Assembly: GCF_014652715.1 (NCBI RefSeq)
Contig: NZ_BMZI01000003.1
Span: forward strand, 526,664 to 566,434
Length of the DNA stretch: 39,771 nucleotides
Reading direction: 5' to 3'
From: Salinicola rhizosphaerae
GTDB lineage: Bacteria > Pseudomonadota > Gammaproteobacteria > Pseudomonadales > Halomonadaceae
Shown: positions 1-8,637 of the stretch, piece after piece
Layout of the letters: every line of letters begins with the position of its first letter
Numbering within the stretch: the stretch's first letter is position 1
Notes under the pieces: model-generated
Told to the model about the DNA's origin: nothing
What the model saw: only the letters and a program-made list of their open reading frames with translations
Databases searched by the model: none
Translations under genes and position numbers: made by a program

Positions 1-111
1 ATAGTCGAACGCACGCCATCGGCCTACGCTGAGTCCGCTGTCAGCCACTGATATGTCAAACCCGCTCGGCCTCTCGTTTAAAGGCCCACCTCTTTCAAAA
101 GGAACCCGACA

Positions 112-987
112 ATGTCACTCATCGATCAGGCAGGGACTTATCGACTCGGCGACCGAGACGTCAAACGCCTGGGCTACGGCGCCATGCAGCTCGCCGGCCC
201 CGGCGTATTCGGTCCGCCGAAGGACCCGGCGCGCGCGGAGCAGGTATTGAAGGCTGTGATCGAAGCCGGCGTCGATCATATCGACACCTCGGACTTTTAC
301 GGCCCGCACGTCACCAACCAGACCATCAAGCGCGCGCTACATCCCTACCCGACGGATCTCTGCCTCGTGACCAAGGTCGGCGCGGTGCGCGATGCCGAAG
401 GTGGCTGGAATCCCGCATTCTCCGCAGCCGAACTGACCCGCGCGGTCGAGGACAACCTGCGCAACCTGGGTCTCGAACGGATGGAGGTGGTCAATCTGCG
501 CGCGATGTTCTCGGCCCACGCACCCGCCGAGGGGTCGCTGGAAGCGCCGCTGACGGCGCTGGCCGAGCTGCGCGAGCGCGGACTGATCGCCCATATCGGC
601 CTGAGCAACGTCACCCGCCAGCAGGTCGAGGATGGCAGCCGGATCGTCCCGATCGCCTGCGTACAGAATCTCTACAACGTGGCCAATCGCGACGACGACG
701 CCTTGATCGATCATCTTGCCGCGCAGGGGACGGCGTACGTGCCCTTCTTCCCGCTCGGCGGCTTCTCGCCGCTGCAGTCGGAGATTCTCGACGACGTCGC
801 CGCCGGACTCGACGCCACGCCGATGCAGGTGGCACTCGCCTGGCTGCTCGCGCGCTCGCCCAACATCCTGCTGATTCCCGGCACCTCGTCGCTCGCGCAC
901 CTGGAAGAGAACCTGCAGGCCGCCGCGCTCGAACTGCCTGACGCAGCGATGGCACGGCTGGACGCCATCGGCGAGGGGATGAGCTAG
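112..987 (+). CDS. Aldo/keto reductase, YdbC-like
   Basis: This 291-residue cytosolic NADPH-dependent oxidoreductase belongs to the aldo/keto reductase superfamily. It resembles E. coli YdbC along its whole length, including the N-terminal LGYGAMQLAGPGVFGPP stretch and the DTSDFYGPHVTNQ segment. The catalytic Asp58, Tyr63 and Lys88 are visible. The usual active-site His is replaced by Arg130 in VVNLR, as I remember for the YdbC branch, so this is a subgroup trait rather than damage. The C-terminal IPGTSS motif binds the cofactor phosphate. The start is supported by AAGGAA upstream. It is a monocistronic gene ending before the Zur-type promoter of the next unit. The substrate is unknown; YdbC has been linked to pyridoxal reduction. 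Confidence 0.9.
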   Translation: MSLIDQAGTYRLGDRDVKRLGYGAMQLAGPGVFGPPKDPARAEQVLKAVIEAGVDHIDTSDFYGPHVTNQTIKRALHPYPTDLCLVTKVGAVRDAEGGWNPAFSAAELTRAVEDNLRNLGLERMEVVNLRAMFSAHAPAEGSLEAPLTALAELRERGLIAHIGLSNVTRQQVEDGSRIVPIACVQNLYNVANRDDDALIDHLAAQGTAYVPFFPLGGFSPLQSEILDDVAAGLDATPMQVALAWLLARSPNILLIPGTSSLAHLEENLQAAALELPDAAMARLDAIGEGMS

Positions 988-1071
988 AGCTCAATCGGAG
1001 CGTCGTCCAACGGCGCTTCCGTCATGCGCACTGCATTTTTCGTCCGAGCAGATGCCATCAACACTATCGGA

Positions 1072-1114
1072 TTGAAAAGCCTGCCGGCGATAATGTTATG
1101 ATATAACGTATTAT
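1072..1114 (+). promoter_or_regulatory. Zur-box promoter of the DUF4440-folE2 operon
   Basis: A palindrome with arms TGTTAT/ATAACG around GAT lies at 1094-1108, inside the wider AATGTTATGATATAACGTATT at 1092-1112. It fits the proteobacterial Zur consensus (ATGTTATAnTATAACAT). It overlaps plausible promoter elements: TTGAAA at 1072-1077 with TATGAT at 1097-1102 (19-bp spacer), or TATTAT at 1109-1114. The first start codon is 25 bp downstream. That folE2 lies downstream is independent support, because folE2 is a classic Zur target. Fur-type boxes look different (GATAATGATAATCATTATC). Confidence 0.82.
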
Positions 1115-1132
1115 AGTTATCGAGTAACCGCT

Positions 1133-1576
1133 ATGCCTCATCCGACCTCCCCCGCCCTGACCGAACGTGACACCGAGTTCTGCCTCAACGCCGCGTCGCG
1201 CACGCTGGAACGCTGGGCCATCGCCGTCAGCCGCGGCGAGAAGGAGACCCTGCTCTCGCTCTACGCCGAGGATGCGATTCTGGTGCCCACGGTTGCCAAC
1301 GACGTGCGTGACAACCGTCACGACCGCCAGACTTACTTCGACAACTTCCTCGCCAATGAGGCGCTGACCTGTGAACTCGGCGAGTATTCACGCCGCGTCA
1401 GCCGCAAGCTGGGCACGGTCGTGGTCGGCGGACACTATGTCTTCAGCCACCTCAAGGATGGCGAGACCGTCACTATCCCCGCCCGCTTCCTGTTCACCTT
1501 CGAGGAGATTCAAGGGGAGTGGAAAATCACCGGCCACCACTCCTCGCAGCTTGCCGCTGCCGAGATCGTACAATGA
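1133..1576 (+). CDS. SnoaL-like / DUF4440 (SgcJ-EcaC family) protein
   Basis: This is a 147-residue protein of the NTF2-like superfamily, often named SgcJ/EcaC or CaMKII-association-domain-like. The visible pattern is an N-terminal helix, the motif LLSLYAEDAILVPT near residues 40-50, alternating strands, and a C-terminal strand ending WKITGHHSSQ. No signal peptide or membrane segment is seen. It is the first gene behind a Zur-type box, and its stop overlaps the folE2 start (ATGA), so it should be co-transcribed and translationally coupled with folE2. No ribosome-binding site is obvious. The function is unknown. By position it belongs to the low-zinc response, either as a small enzyme or as a ligand-binding protein. 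The fold call is fairly sure; the role is inference. Confidence 0.8.
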   Translation: MPHPTSPALTERDTEFCLNAASRTLERWAIAVSRGEKETLLSLYAEDAILVPTVANDVRDNRHDRQTYFDNFLANEALTCELGEYSRRVSRKLGTVVVGGHYVFSHLKDGETVTIPARFLFTFEEIQGEWKITGHHSSQLAAAEIVQ

Positions 1577-2493
1577 CCATGACCTCACTCCGCCCCCTTC
1601 CCGATGTCGCCGGCCAGACCGGTATGGCGGGCAGCCAGCAACCCCGCGCACTGCAACACGTCGGCATGGGTGGTATCGCCGCCCGGCTGCTGCTCGAGGA
1701 CGGTACTCGTCTGCCGATCACCGTGGACGTCGGCGTGGACCTGGCAGCCCGCCACCGTGGCATTCACATGTCGCGTCTTTATCGTCTGCTCGACCGGCTC
1801 GACGACACGCCCCTCGGCGTCGAAACCTTTCACGAGCTGGGCGCTTCGCTGCTCGACAGCCAACAAGGCATCAGCGAGCGCCTCGAACTCGCACTACATT
1901 TCGATCTGCCGCTGCGGCGGCCGGCGCTCTTGAGCGAGGCGAGCGGCTGGCGACACTATCCTGTCACGCTCACGCTCAGCGGCACGCTTGACGCTCTGCG
2001 CACGGTGCTGACGATATCGCTCGATTATTCGTCCACCTGCCCCTGCTCGGCCGCGCTGGCGCGCCATGCCATGGCGCGCGACTGGCGCGCCTGGGCCGAG
2101 GAACACCCGGATGCCGCGCGCGACCCCGAAACCCTGGCCCGCTGGATCGAGCAGGACGGCAGCTTTCCCACTCCGCACAGCCAACGTAGCCGGGCACGCA
2201 TCGCGCTCGTGCTCGAGGACTCGGCCTCGCTGGACTTCGCCTCGCGCATCGGCGATTTCGAAGACACCCTGCAGACCCCGGTGCAGACGCTGGTCAAGCG
2301 GATCGACGAACAGGCCTTCGCCGAGCGCAACGGCGCCAACCTCATGTTCTGCGAAGACGCCGCGCGACGCCTCGGCGACTGCTGCGACGCGCAGTCCGGT
2401 GTCAGCGGCTATCGCATCGGCATTACCCATGCCGAGAGCCTGCATGCCCATGATGCGGTCGCGCGGATCGAGCGCAACTTCGAAGCGCGCTGA
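1573..2493 (+). CDS. folE2: GTP cyclohydrolase I type B (FolE2)
   Basis: This protein converts GTP to 7,8-dihydroneopterin triphosphate, the first step of folate synthesis. The type IB enzyme can work with metals other than zinc, so bacteria use it to replace zinc-dependent FolE when zinc is scarce. It has 306 residues from the ATG at 1573, which overlaps the stop of the preceding gene. Diagnostic features are the HRGIHMSRLY block (61-70) and the STCPCSAAL segment with Cys156 and Cys158, which carry the metal and active-site chemistry. The conserved C-terminal part ends close to the usual family length. It is the second gene of the Zur-box operon, which fits its known regulation. Confidence 0.95.
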   Translation: MTMTSLRPLPDVAGQTGMAGSQQPRALQHVGMGGIAARLLLEDGTRLPITVDVGVDLAARHRGIHMSRLYRLLDRLDDTPLGVETFHELGASLLDSQQGISERLELALHFDLPLRRPALLSEASGWRHYPVTLTLSGTLDALRTVLTISLDYSSTCPCSAALARHAMARDWRAWAEEHPDAARDPETLARWIEQDGSFPTPHSQRSRARIALVLEDSASLDFASRIGDFEDTLQTPVQTLVKRIDEQAFAERNGANLMFCEDAARRLGDCCDAQSGVSGYRIGITHAESLHAHDAVARIERNFEAR

Positions 2494-2544
2494 ATTCGTC
2501 TCATCTCGCCGAGTCAGACGACTCGCGTCTCGTCTGGAGCTCCC

Positions 2545-3242
2545 ATGTCCGCGACATCATTGGCAACCTCGAATCGTCCCTCATCCGCCGTGGATGACCT
2601 CGCCGCCCGCCATGGCAATGCCGGCCCGGCACACTGGATCATCGGGGACACTCTCGACCGCCTACCGCATATCTTCGACGACGACATGACGCTGAGCGTG
2701 ATGCGGCGACCGCTCTCCGACGAGATCGCAGCGAGCGTCGACAGCGTGATGGGCAGCCCTCGCTCGCTCGAGTGGTCCTGGCGCGGCGCGCCCGACGAGG
2801 CCATGCGCGCCGACCTGGCGCGCGAGCTGAAGGCGCCAGAAGAGGACGCCCTGGTCGCGGATGTCTGCCTGCTGGTCGAGGCGATCGCCTATCTGTTCGA
2901 GGCCACCCAAATTGGCGTGCGGCTGCGCAAGCTGGACGGCGCCATGTGCCCGCGATTCCACGTCGACAACCTCGGCGTACGGTTCATCACCACTTATGCC
3001 GGCCCCGGCACCGAATGGCTGCCGGATGACGCGGCCGACCGCCGCGGTCTCGGCGCCGCGGTCTCGGCGCCGCGCATCCCGACAAGCCGGACATCGTGCG
3101 CGATGCCGGGCGCATTCAGCGGCTGTCGTGCGGCGACCTGGCGCTGATGAAAGGCTCGGGCTGGACCGGCAATGCGGGACGTGGATTGATTCACCGCTCG
3201 CCGCCGGGCCGGCGCCTGATGCTTGCGATCGATCCCGGCTGA
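2545..3242 (+). pseudogene. DUF1826 protein, frameshifted by a 14-bp tandem duplication
   Basis: DUF1826 proteins are of unknown biochemical role and recur in bacterial Zur regulons. The first reading frame gives residues up to about 175, including the conserved MCPRFHVDN and GPGTEWLPDDAADRR segments, then runs into unrelated residues and stops at 3147. The missing C-terminus (LALMKGSGWTGNAGRGLIHRSPP...) is intact in another frame and ends at 3242. Between them is a perfect 14-bp tandem duplication. Removing one copy restores a continuous 227-residue protein of normal family length. As written the gene is broken. It could be a true recent mutation, reversible slippage, or a sequence error. 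It follows folE2 by 51 bp in the Zur-controlled operon. Confidence 0.88.
3040..3074 (+). repeat. 14-bp perfect tandem duplication inside the DUF1826 gene
   Basis: The unit GCGGTCTCGGCGCC occurs at 3044-3057 and again at 3058-3071. Period-14 identity extends over 3040-3074. Fourteen is not a multiple of three, so the duplication alone accounts for the frameshift. Confidence 0.95.
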
Positions 3243-3337
3243 GCCGACCCTGCGCCACGAGTCGGCCGCTGGCCATGAAGACAAGTTCTGGCCATAAAGT
3301 CAGGCTCTGATCCAGCCCTCTACCGGCCATGAACGCA

Positions 3338-3372
3338 AAACGCCGCGCCCGAGCGGATGTCGGACGCGGCGT
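3338..3372 (-). terminator. Terminator of the Old Yellow Enzyme gene
   Basis: ACGCCGCG (3340-3347) and CGCGGCGT (3365-3372) form a GC-rich stem. On the minus strand the stem is followed by TTTTGCG. It sits just past the stop at 3405, in the convergent gap between DUF1826 and this gene. Confidence 0.65.
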
Positions 3373-3404
3373 CGCCGATAACCTCTCTGGCGAAGAGAAG
3401 CTTA

Positions 3405-4505
3405 CTAGTCGAAGAGATGCTTGAGCGTATGCGGCTGGCTGCGCAGGTACTGATTGGGCGCGTGAACCGTGGCGCCGAGTTTGGCGGCAGCGTGCCACGG
3501 CCAGCGCGGGTCGTAGAGCATCCCGCGTGCCAGCGCGACGGCATCGGCTTCCTCACCGACCAGAATGCCTTCCGCCTGTTCCGGCTCGGTGATCAATCCG
3601 ACCGCGATCACCGGCATGGTCACTGCCTGCTTGATACGGCGGGCGAACGGCACCTGATAGTTGGGCCCGACATTCAGCGTCTGGCGCGGATCGAGACCGC
3701 CGCCCGAGCAGTGGATGAAGCTACAGCCTCGTGCATCCAGCGCCTTGGCCAGCTCGACGCTCTGCTCGAGATCCCAGCCACCCTCGACCCAGTCGCTCCC
3801 GGAGATACGAATGCCCACCGGTTTTTCGGCGTCGAACGCCTCGCGCACGGCGTCGAAGATCTCCAGCGCCAGCCGCATGCGGTTCTCCAGCGAGCCACCA
3901 TAAGCATCGTCACGCTGGTTGGAGAGCGGAGAGAGAAACTCATGCAGCAGATAGCCGTGGGCCGCGTGAAGCTCGATCAGATCCAGGCCGAGCCGATCGG
4001 CACGCCGCGCTGCCTCGACGAATTCCGCCTTCAAGCGCTCGATATCTTCGAGACTCATGGCCTGCGGCGCGCGCTGCCCTTCGCTGTAGGGGAGCGCCGA
4101 GGGCGCCTCGGTCTCCCAGCCACCGTTGTCGAGCGCGAGCTGGGCACCTCCGTTCCACGGCGCATCGCAGGAGGCCTTGCGACCGGCGTGGGCAAGCTGA
4201 ATGCCGATCGGCATCGGCGAATGGGCACGCACGGCTTCCAGCGTGCGCTTCATCGCGGCCTCGTTGGCATCGGAATAGAGGCCGACATCCCACGGCGTGA
4301 TCCGCCCGGCCGCGTTCACTGCAGAGGCTTCGATGATCAGAAGGCCAGCGCCGGAGAGCGCCAGATGCCCCAGGTGAATGCTGTGCCAGTCGGTCATGCT
4401 GCCTTCACCGTCCGCCGAGTACTGGCACATCGGCGCAATGACGATCCGGTTGTCGAGCTTGCGCTGCCCTAACGTCAGCGGCGTGAAAAGTTTGGGTGTC
4501 GCCAT
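3405..4505 (-). CDS. Old Yellow Enzyme family NADPH:flavin oxidoreductase (YqjM/XenA type)
   Basis: This FMN enzyme of 366 residues reduces activated C=C bonds of enones, nitro compounds and similar electrophiles with NAD(P)H. It is of the YqjM/XenA (thermophilic-like) class. The IAPMCQYS motif holds the redox-tuning Cys27 and Tyr29. HAGRKAS and the LHAAHGYLLHEFLSPLSN block supply FMN and substrate-binding histidines. The barrel ends with the phosphate-binding GLITEP...ARGMLYDPRWPW region. A GGGAG ribosome site precedes the start. It lies on the minus strand between the two arms of the zinc island but has its own promoter and terminator, so it need not belong to that response. The physiological substrate is unknown. 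Confidence 0.93.
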   Translation of the reverse strand: MATPKLFTPLTLGQRKLDNRIVIAPMCQYSADGEGSMTDWHSIHLGHLALSGAGLLIIEASAVNAAGRITPWDVGLYSDANEAAMKRTLEAVRAHSPMPIGIQLAHAGRKASCDAPWNGGAQLALDNGGWETEAPSALPYSEGQRAPQAMSLEDIERLKAEFVEAARRADRLGLDLIELHAAHGYLLHEFLSPLSNQRDDAYGGSLENRMRLALEIFDAVREAFDAEKPVGIRISGSDWVEGGWDLEQSVELAKALDARGCSFIHCSGGGLDPRQTLNVGPNYQVPFARRIKQAVTMPVIAVGLITEPEQAEGILVGEEADAVALARGMLYDPRWPWHAAAKLGATVHAPNQYLRSQPHTLKHLFD

Positions 4506-4539
4506 GAATCGCTCCCGTCGGAGATTGAGTGATGCGCAA

Positions 4540-4568
4540 AATGTAGTCGGCTAACAATTTTTTGGCAA
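4540..4568 (-). promoter_or_regulatory. Sigma-70 promoter of the Old Yellow Enzyme gene
   Basis: On the minus strand TTGCCA (4563-4568) and TACATT (4540-4545) are separated by exactly 17 bp, 35 bp upstream of the start codon. No Zur-like palindrome overlaps it. Confidence 0.6.
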
Positions 4569-4604
4569 CGGTGTCGGCGGCTGCCGTCTCCGCCAGCGAA
4601 GCAT

Positions 4605-4636
4605 AAAAAACCCCGGTCAACCTTGGGTTGCCGGGG
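4605..4636 (-). terminator. Rho-independent terminator of the dksA2-cobW operon
   Basis: The strong stem CCCCGG...CCGGGG (4611-4616 with 4631-4636, extended by AACC/GGGTT pairs) is followed on the minus strand by six Ts. It lies about 50 bp beyond the CobW-like stop codon. Confidence 0.85.
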
Positions 4637-4687
4637 AACACTCTGGTGGAGACCAGACCACTCAGAACTTGAAGATCGAGGCCGCTG

Positions 4688-5887
<1,200 letters not shown>

Positions 5888-5994
5888 GGCGTTCTCCACG
5901 ATCGGGTGTCAAAGGGTCCTGCCGGCGCCAGCCCGGCCCGCGCTTCTGGGTGACGCGATGCCGGTGGTGAAAGGCAAAACGTTGGCGCCGGAAT

Positions 5995-6429
5995 CTACGC
6001 GCTGCGTCGCTTGGCGTAGTGATGTTCGCGCGACTCCTGGCGCTCCTTGGCCTCGAGGCACAGCGTCGCCGTCGGGCGCAGCAGTAGCCGCTTCAGGCCG
6101 ATCGGCACGCCGGTCTCGTCGCAGTAGCCGTAGTCACCATCATCGAGACGGTTGAGAGTCGAATCGATCTTGCGCAGCAGCCGCGTCTCGCGATCTGCCT
6201 GGCGCAGCAACAGCCGCAGCGTCTCTTCATTGGCCGCGAGGTCCGCGTCATCACCGTCACCACGACTCTCGACGATGGTCTGACGCGTCTGTGCCAGCAC
6301 GGATTCGAGCGAGAGCCGCTCATCGGTCAGCCGTTGACGGAAGAACGCCAGCTGCGCGTCGTTCATGTAATCCTGCTCGGGCATCGCCAGCAGCTTGGCT
6401 TCGCTGTCGATGATTTTCTGACGGGCCAT
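5995..6429 (-). CDS. dksA2: DksA2, zinc-independent DksA paralogue
   Basis: This 144-residue RNA-polymerase secondary-channel factor acts with ppGpp to redirect transcription. It starts at ATG 6429 with GAGGAG upstream. A long coiled coil carries the tip motif Asp60-x-x-Asp63-x-Ala65, as in DksA (DxxDxA). The C-terminal finger keeps only two of four cysteines: Cys103 pairs with Thr106, and Cys124 with Ala127. This C/T, C/A pattern is that of Pseudomonas aeruginosa DksA2, which works without zinc and is made under zinc starvation. A Zur-type box lies 32 bp upstream of the start. The cobW-like gene follows in the same direction. Confidence 0.93.
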   Translation of the reverse strand: MARQKIIDSEAKLLAMPEQDYMNDAQLAFFRQRLTDERLSLESVLAQTRQTIVESRGDGDDADLAANEETLRLLLRQADRETRLLRKIDSTLNRLDDGDYGYCDETGVPIGLKRLLLRPTATLCLEAKERQESREHHYAKRRSA

Positions 6430-6460
6430 GACGATCTCCTCGACATGCATTCGGAATACA

Positions 6461-6477
6461 ATGTTATATCATAACAA
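6461..6477 (-). promoter_or_regulatory. Zur box upstream of dksA2
   Basis: The sequence ATGTTATATCATAACAA contains arms TGTTAT/ATAACA around ATC (6462-6476). This core matches the reverse complement of the left-hand box at 1094-1108 in 14 of 15 positions. It lies 32 bp upstream of the dksA2 start. Confidence 0.82.
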
Positions 6478-6508
6478 AAAATACGCAAACCTTTGCCAAC
6501 CCGGCACG

Positions 6509-6550
6509 CCCTCGCCCGCCGAACATGCAGTGCCGACCTCACCGTCGCGC
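6509..6550 (+). repeat. 42-bp direct repeat, copy 1 (tail of the MFS gene ending at 12118)
   Basis: All 42 bases are identical to 12071-12112, which encode the last residues (PSPAEHAVPTSPSR) of the polyol-permease-type gene. Here the copy stands alone between the dksA2 promoter and the phn operon, with no upstream coding sequence. It looks like a gene-end remnant. Confidence 0.93.
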
Positions 6551-6672
6551 TCGTCTTTCAGTGGCCCGCCTGGCGACCATATGTAGCTCGAATCACGCCT
6601 TCCCCCGTCACCTTTCTCTACCGCTATTTGATCGCCAAAGTCGAATGCGCTTTGTCGCCGATTTTGCGCACA

Positions 6673-6690
6673 CTGTGACAAAACCATGAC
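6673..6690 (+). promoter_or_regulatory. Possible Pho box of the phn-type transporter
   Basis: CTGTGACAAAACCATGAC resembles the PhoB direct-repeat box (CTGTCATAAAACTGTCAC) at about two thirds of positions. It lies 78 bp upstream of the substrate-binding protein start. An inverted repeat TGACACCGG/CCGGTGTCA (6687-6695, 6727-6735) overlaps its end and could be a competing operator. The call is tentative. Confidence 0.4.
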
Positions 6691-6767
6691 ACCGGACGCA
6701 CCCCACTAAACCGATAAATGGCGTTGCCGGTGTCACCTGCAACGACCCCCGTCTCGGGAGACACACC

Positions 6768-7778
6768 ATGCTACGACGTCCAGAACGATCCCACTCTCGC
6801 TCACTGTGCTTCCCCCTTTATCTGTTGGCCTCGCTGGCACTCGGTCTGGGTCTTGTCTTTACGGCGCAAGCCGCCGAAGAGTGCCCCCAGCGTGGCGATC
6901 TCGCGCCTATGTACTGCGATGCCGACGGTGACCTCGTCGCCGATGCGCCAAGCGACGAATCCCAGTACCTCGATCCCGATCCGCTGGTGTTTGCCTACAC
7001 CCCGGTGGAAGACCCCGCTATCTACGCCGATATATGGGAGCCGTTCATCGAGCATCTACGTGAGGTGACCGGTAAGGACGTGCGCTTCTACGCCGTTCAG
7101 TCCAACGCCGCGGAAATCGAGGCGATGCGCAGTGGCCGCATCCAGGTCGCCGGATTCTCCACTGGGCCGACGCCGTTCGCAGTCAATCTCGCCGGTGCAG
7201 TGCCGTTCGCGATCATGGGCAGCGACGATGGCGAATTCGGCTATACGCTGCAGGTCTATACCCGCAAGGACAGTGGCATCAACGAGCTGAGCGACCTCAA
7301 GGACAAGCGCGTCGCACACACCTCGCCGACCTCCAACTCCGGCAATCTGGCGCCCCGCGCGCTTTTCCCCAAGCAGGGCATTACGCCCGACGAAGATTAC
7401 GAAGTGGTCTACTCCGGCTCGCATGACCAGTCGATGCTGGGCGTGGTCGCGGGTGACTACGATGCGGCCCCGGTGGCCTCCGAGGTCGTCGACCGCATGG
7501 CCGAGCGCGGTCTCTATGATCCCGAAGAAGTGAAGATCATCTTCGAATCGAAACGCTTTCCGACCACCTCCTATACCTACGCCTACAACCTCAAGCCCGA
7601 GCTGATCGACAAGATCAAGGAGGCTTTCTTCAGCTTCAATATGGCGGGTACCGAGCTGGGCGAGGAGTTCGACGGCGTGACCAAGTTCGTGCCGGTCACC
7701 TATCAGAAGGACTGGGAGGTGATCCGCGACATTCAGGACGCCAATGGCGTCGTCTACTCCCAGGAAAACGTCGAGTAA
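6768..7778 (+). CDS. phnD: Phosphonate/phosphite-type ABC transporter substrate-binding protein (PhnD-like)
   Basis: This is a 336-residue periplasmic binding protein. Residues 1-36 form a signal peptide: arginine-rich start, LLASLALGLGLVF core, and an AQA cleavage site before AEECPQ. The mature part has the PhnD/SsuA-like pattern YTPVEDPAIYADIWEPFIEHL, then the anion-binding GFSTGPTPFAVN loop near residue 145 and TSPTSNSGNLAPRALF. GGGAG precedes the start. It opens a four-gene operon with one ATPase and two permeases. No C-P lyase, phosphite dehydrogenase or hydrolase gene is near, so the ligand (phosphonate, phosphite or another oxyanion) cannot be named from context. Confidence 0.88.
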   Translation: MLRRPERSHSRSLCFPLYLLASLALGLGLVFTAQAAEECPQRGDLAPMYCDADGDLVADAPSDESQYLDPDPLVFAYTPVEDPAIYADIWEPFIEHLREVTGKDVRFYAVQSNAAEIEAMRSGRIQVAGFSTGPTPFAVNLAGAVPFAIMGSDDGEFGYTLQVYTRKDSGINELSDLKDKRVAHTSPTSNSGNLAPRALFPKQGITPDEDYEVVYSGSHDQSMLGVVAGDYDAAPVASEVVDRMAERGLYDPEEVKIIFESKRFPTTSYTYAYNLKPELIDKIKEAFFSFNMAGTELGEEFDGVTKFVPVTYQKDWEVIRDIQDANGVVYSQENVE

Positions 7779-7845
7779 ACCGCCGAGCCATCAGGCGGCG
7801 CCATCAGCCATGAAGGCCGATGGCGCCGTCAGCAGAGGATCTCCC

Positions 7846-8637
7846 ATGCTGCGTATTCAGAATCTGGTCAAACGCTACGGCCATGGCGAGCCGGTACTGC
7901 GCGGACTCGACCTCGACGTGCCCGGTGAATCAGTGGTATCGATCATCGGCGCCTCCGGGGCGGGCAAGAGCACGCTGCTGCGCTGTATCAATCGGCTGGT
8001 CGAACCCACTGAAGGTAGCATCGAGCTCAACGGCCTGGAACTGACTCACCTCAAACGCGAGGAGCTGCGCAAGGCGCGACGGCGTATCGGTATGATCTTC
8101 CAGGGCTTCAACCTGGTCGACCGGCTGACGGTGATGGAAAATGTCCAGTGCGGTCGGCTGGGCTATATCCCCTACTGGCGTGCGGCGCTGCGCAAATATC
8201 CCGCTGAAGACATCGAACGCGCCTATCATCTGATGGAGCGGGTCGGCATCGCCCATTACGCTAACAAGCGCGCTGATGCGCTTTCCGGGGGCGAACGCCA
8301 ACGCGTTGGCGTGGTCCGTGCGCTGATGCAACAGCCGGAAATCCTGCTCGCTGACGAACCCACCGCATCGCTGGACCCGGTCAGCTCGCGCCAGATCATG
8401 GAGCTTCTGCAGAAGCTGTCTCAGGAGCTGTCGCTGCCAGTACTGATCAATATCCACAACGTTGCCGAAGCGCGGGAGTACACCCAGCGCATCGTTGGCA
8501 TGCGTTTCGGCAAGCTGATCTTCGACGGCAAACCGGCCGATCTGGACCAGGCGGCGATGGACGCGGTCTACAGCGGGACCGCAGGCGACGATCGTCAGCA
8601 GGCGGATGTCGAATCGCGCCAGGCGGTCACCTCATGA
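7846..8637 (+). CDS. phnC: Phosphonate/phosphite-type ABC transporter ATPase (PhnC-like)
   Basis: This 263-residue nucleotide-binding subunit powers the import complex at the inner membrane. The Walker A is GASGAGKS (35-42), the Q-loop glutamine is 86, the signature is LSGGERQ (146-152), the Walker B is ILLADE (166-171) and the H-loop histidine is 204. The insertion CGRLGYIPYWRA after the Q-loop is typical of PhnC. The ATG at 7846 is preferred over upstream in-frame starts because GAGGA lies 6 bp before it and the protein then begins at the canonical first strand (MLRIQNLVKRY). Its stop overlaps the next start (ATGA). Confidence 0.93.
   Translation: MLRIQNLVKRYGHGEPVLRGLDLDVPGESVVSIIGASGAGKSTLLRCINRLVEPTEGSIELNGLELTHLKREELRKARRRIGMIFQGFNLVDRLTVMENVQCGRLGYIPYWRAALRKYPAEDIERAYHLMERVGIAHYANKRADALSGGERQRVGVVRALMQQPEILLADEPTASLDPVSSRQIMELLQKLSQELSLPVLINIHNVAEAREYTQRIVGMRFGKLIFDGKPADLDQAAMDAVYSGTAGDDRQQADVESRQAVTS

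Noticed and set aside
112-987. Loss of the catalytic His (Arg130) in the aldo/keto reductase as a defect
   Set aside because: The surrounding VVNLR sequence matches what I recall of the YdbC branch, so it is a subgroup feature rather than inactivation.
1371-1991. A 206-codon frame spanning the DUF4440-folE2 junction
   Set aside because: It overlaps two supported genes in another frame. The Arg/Ser-rich peptide is a shadow.
3357-4472. A 371-codon open frame antisense to the Old Yellow Enzyme gene
   Set aside because: It is a shadow of a certain gene with promoter, motifs and terminator on the other strand.
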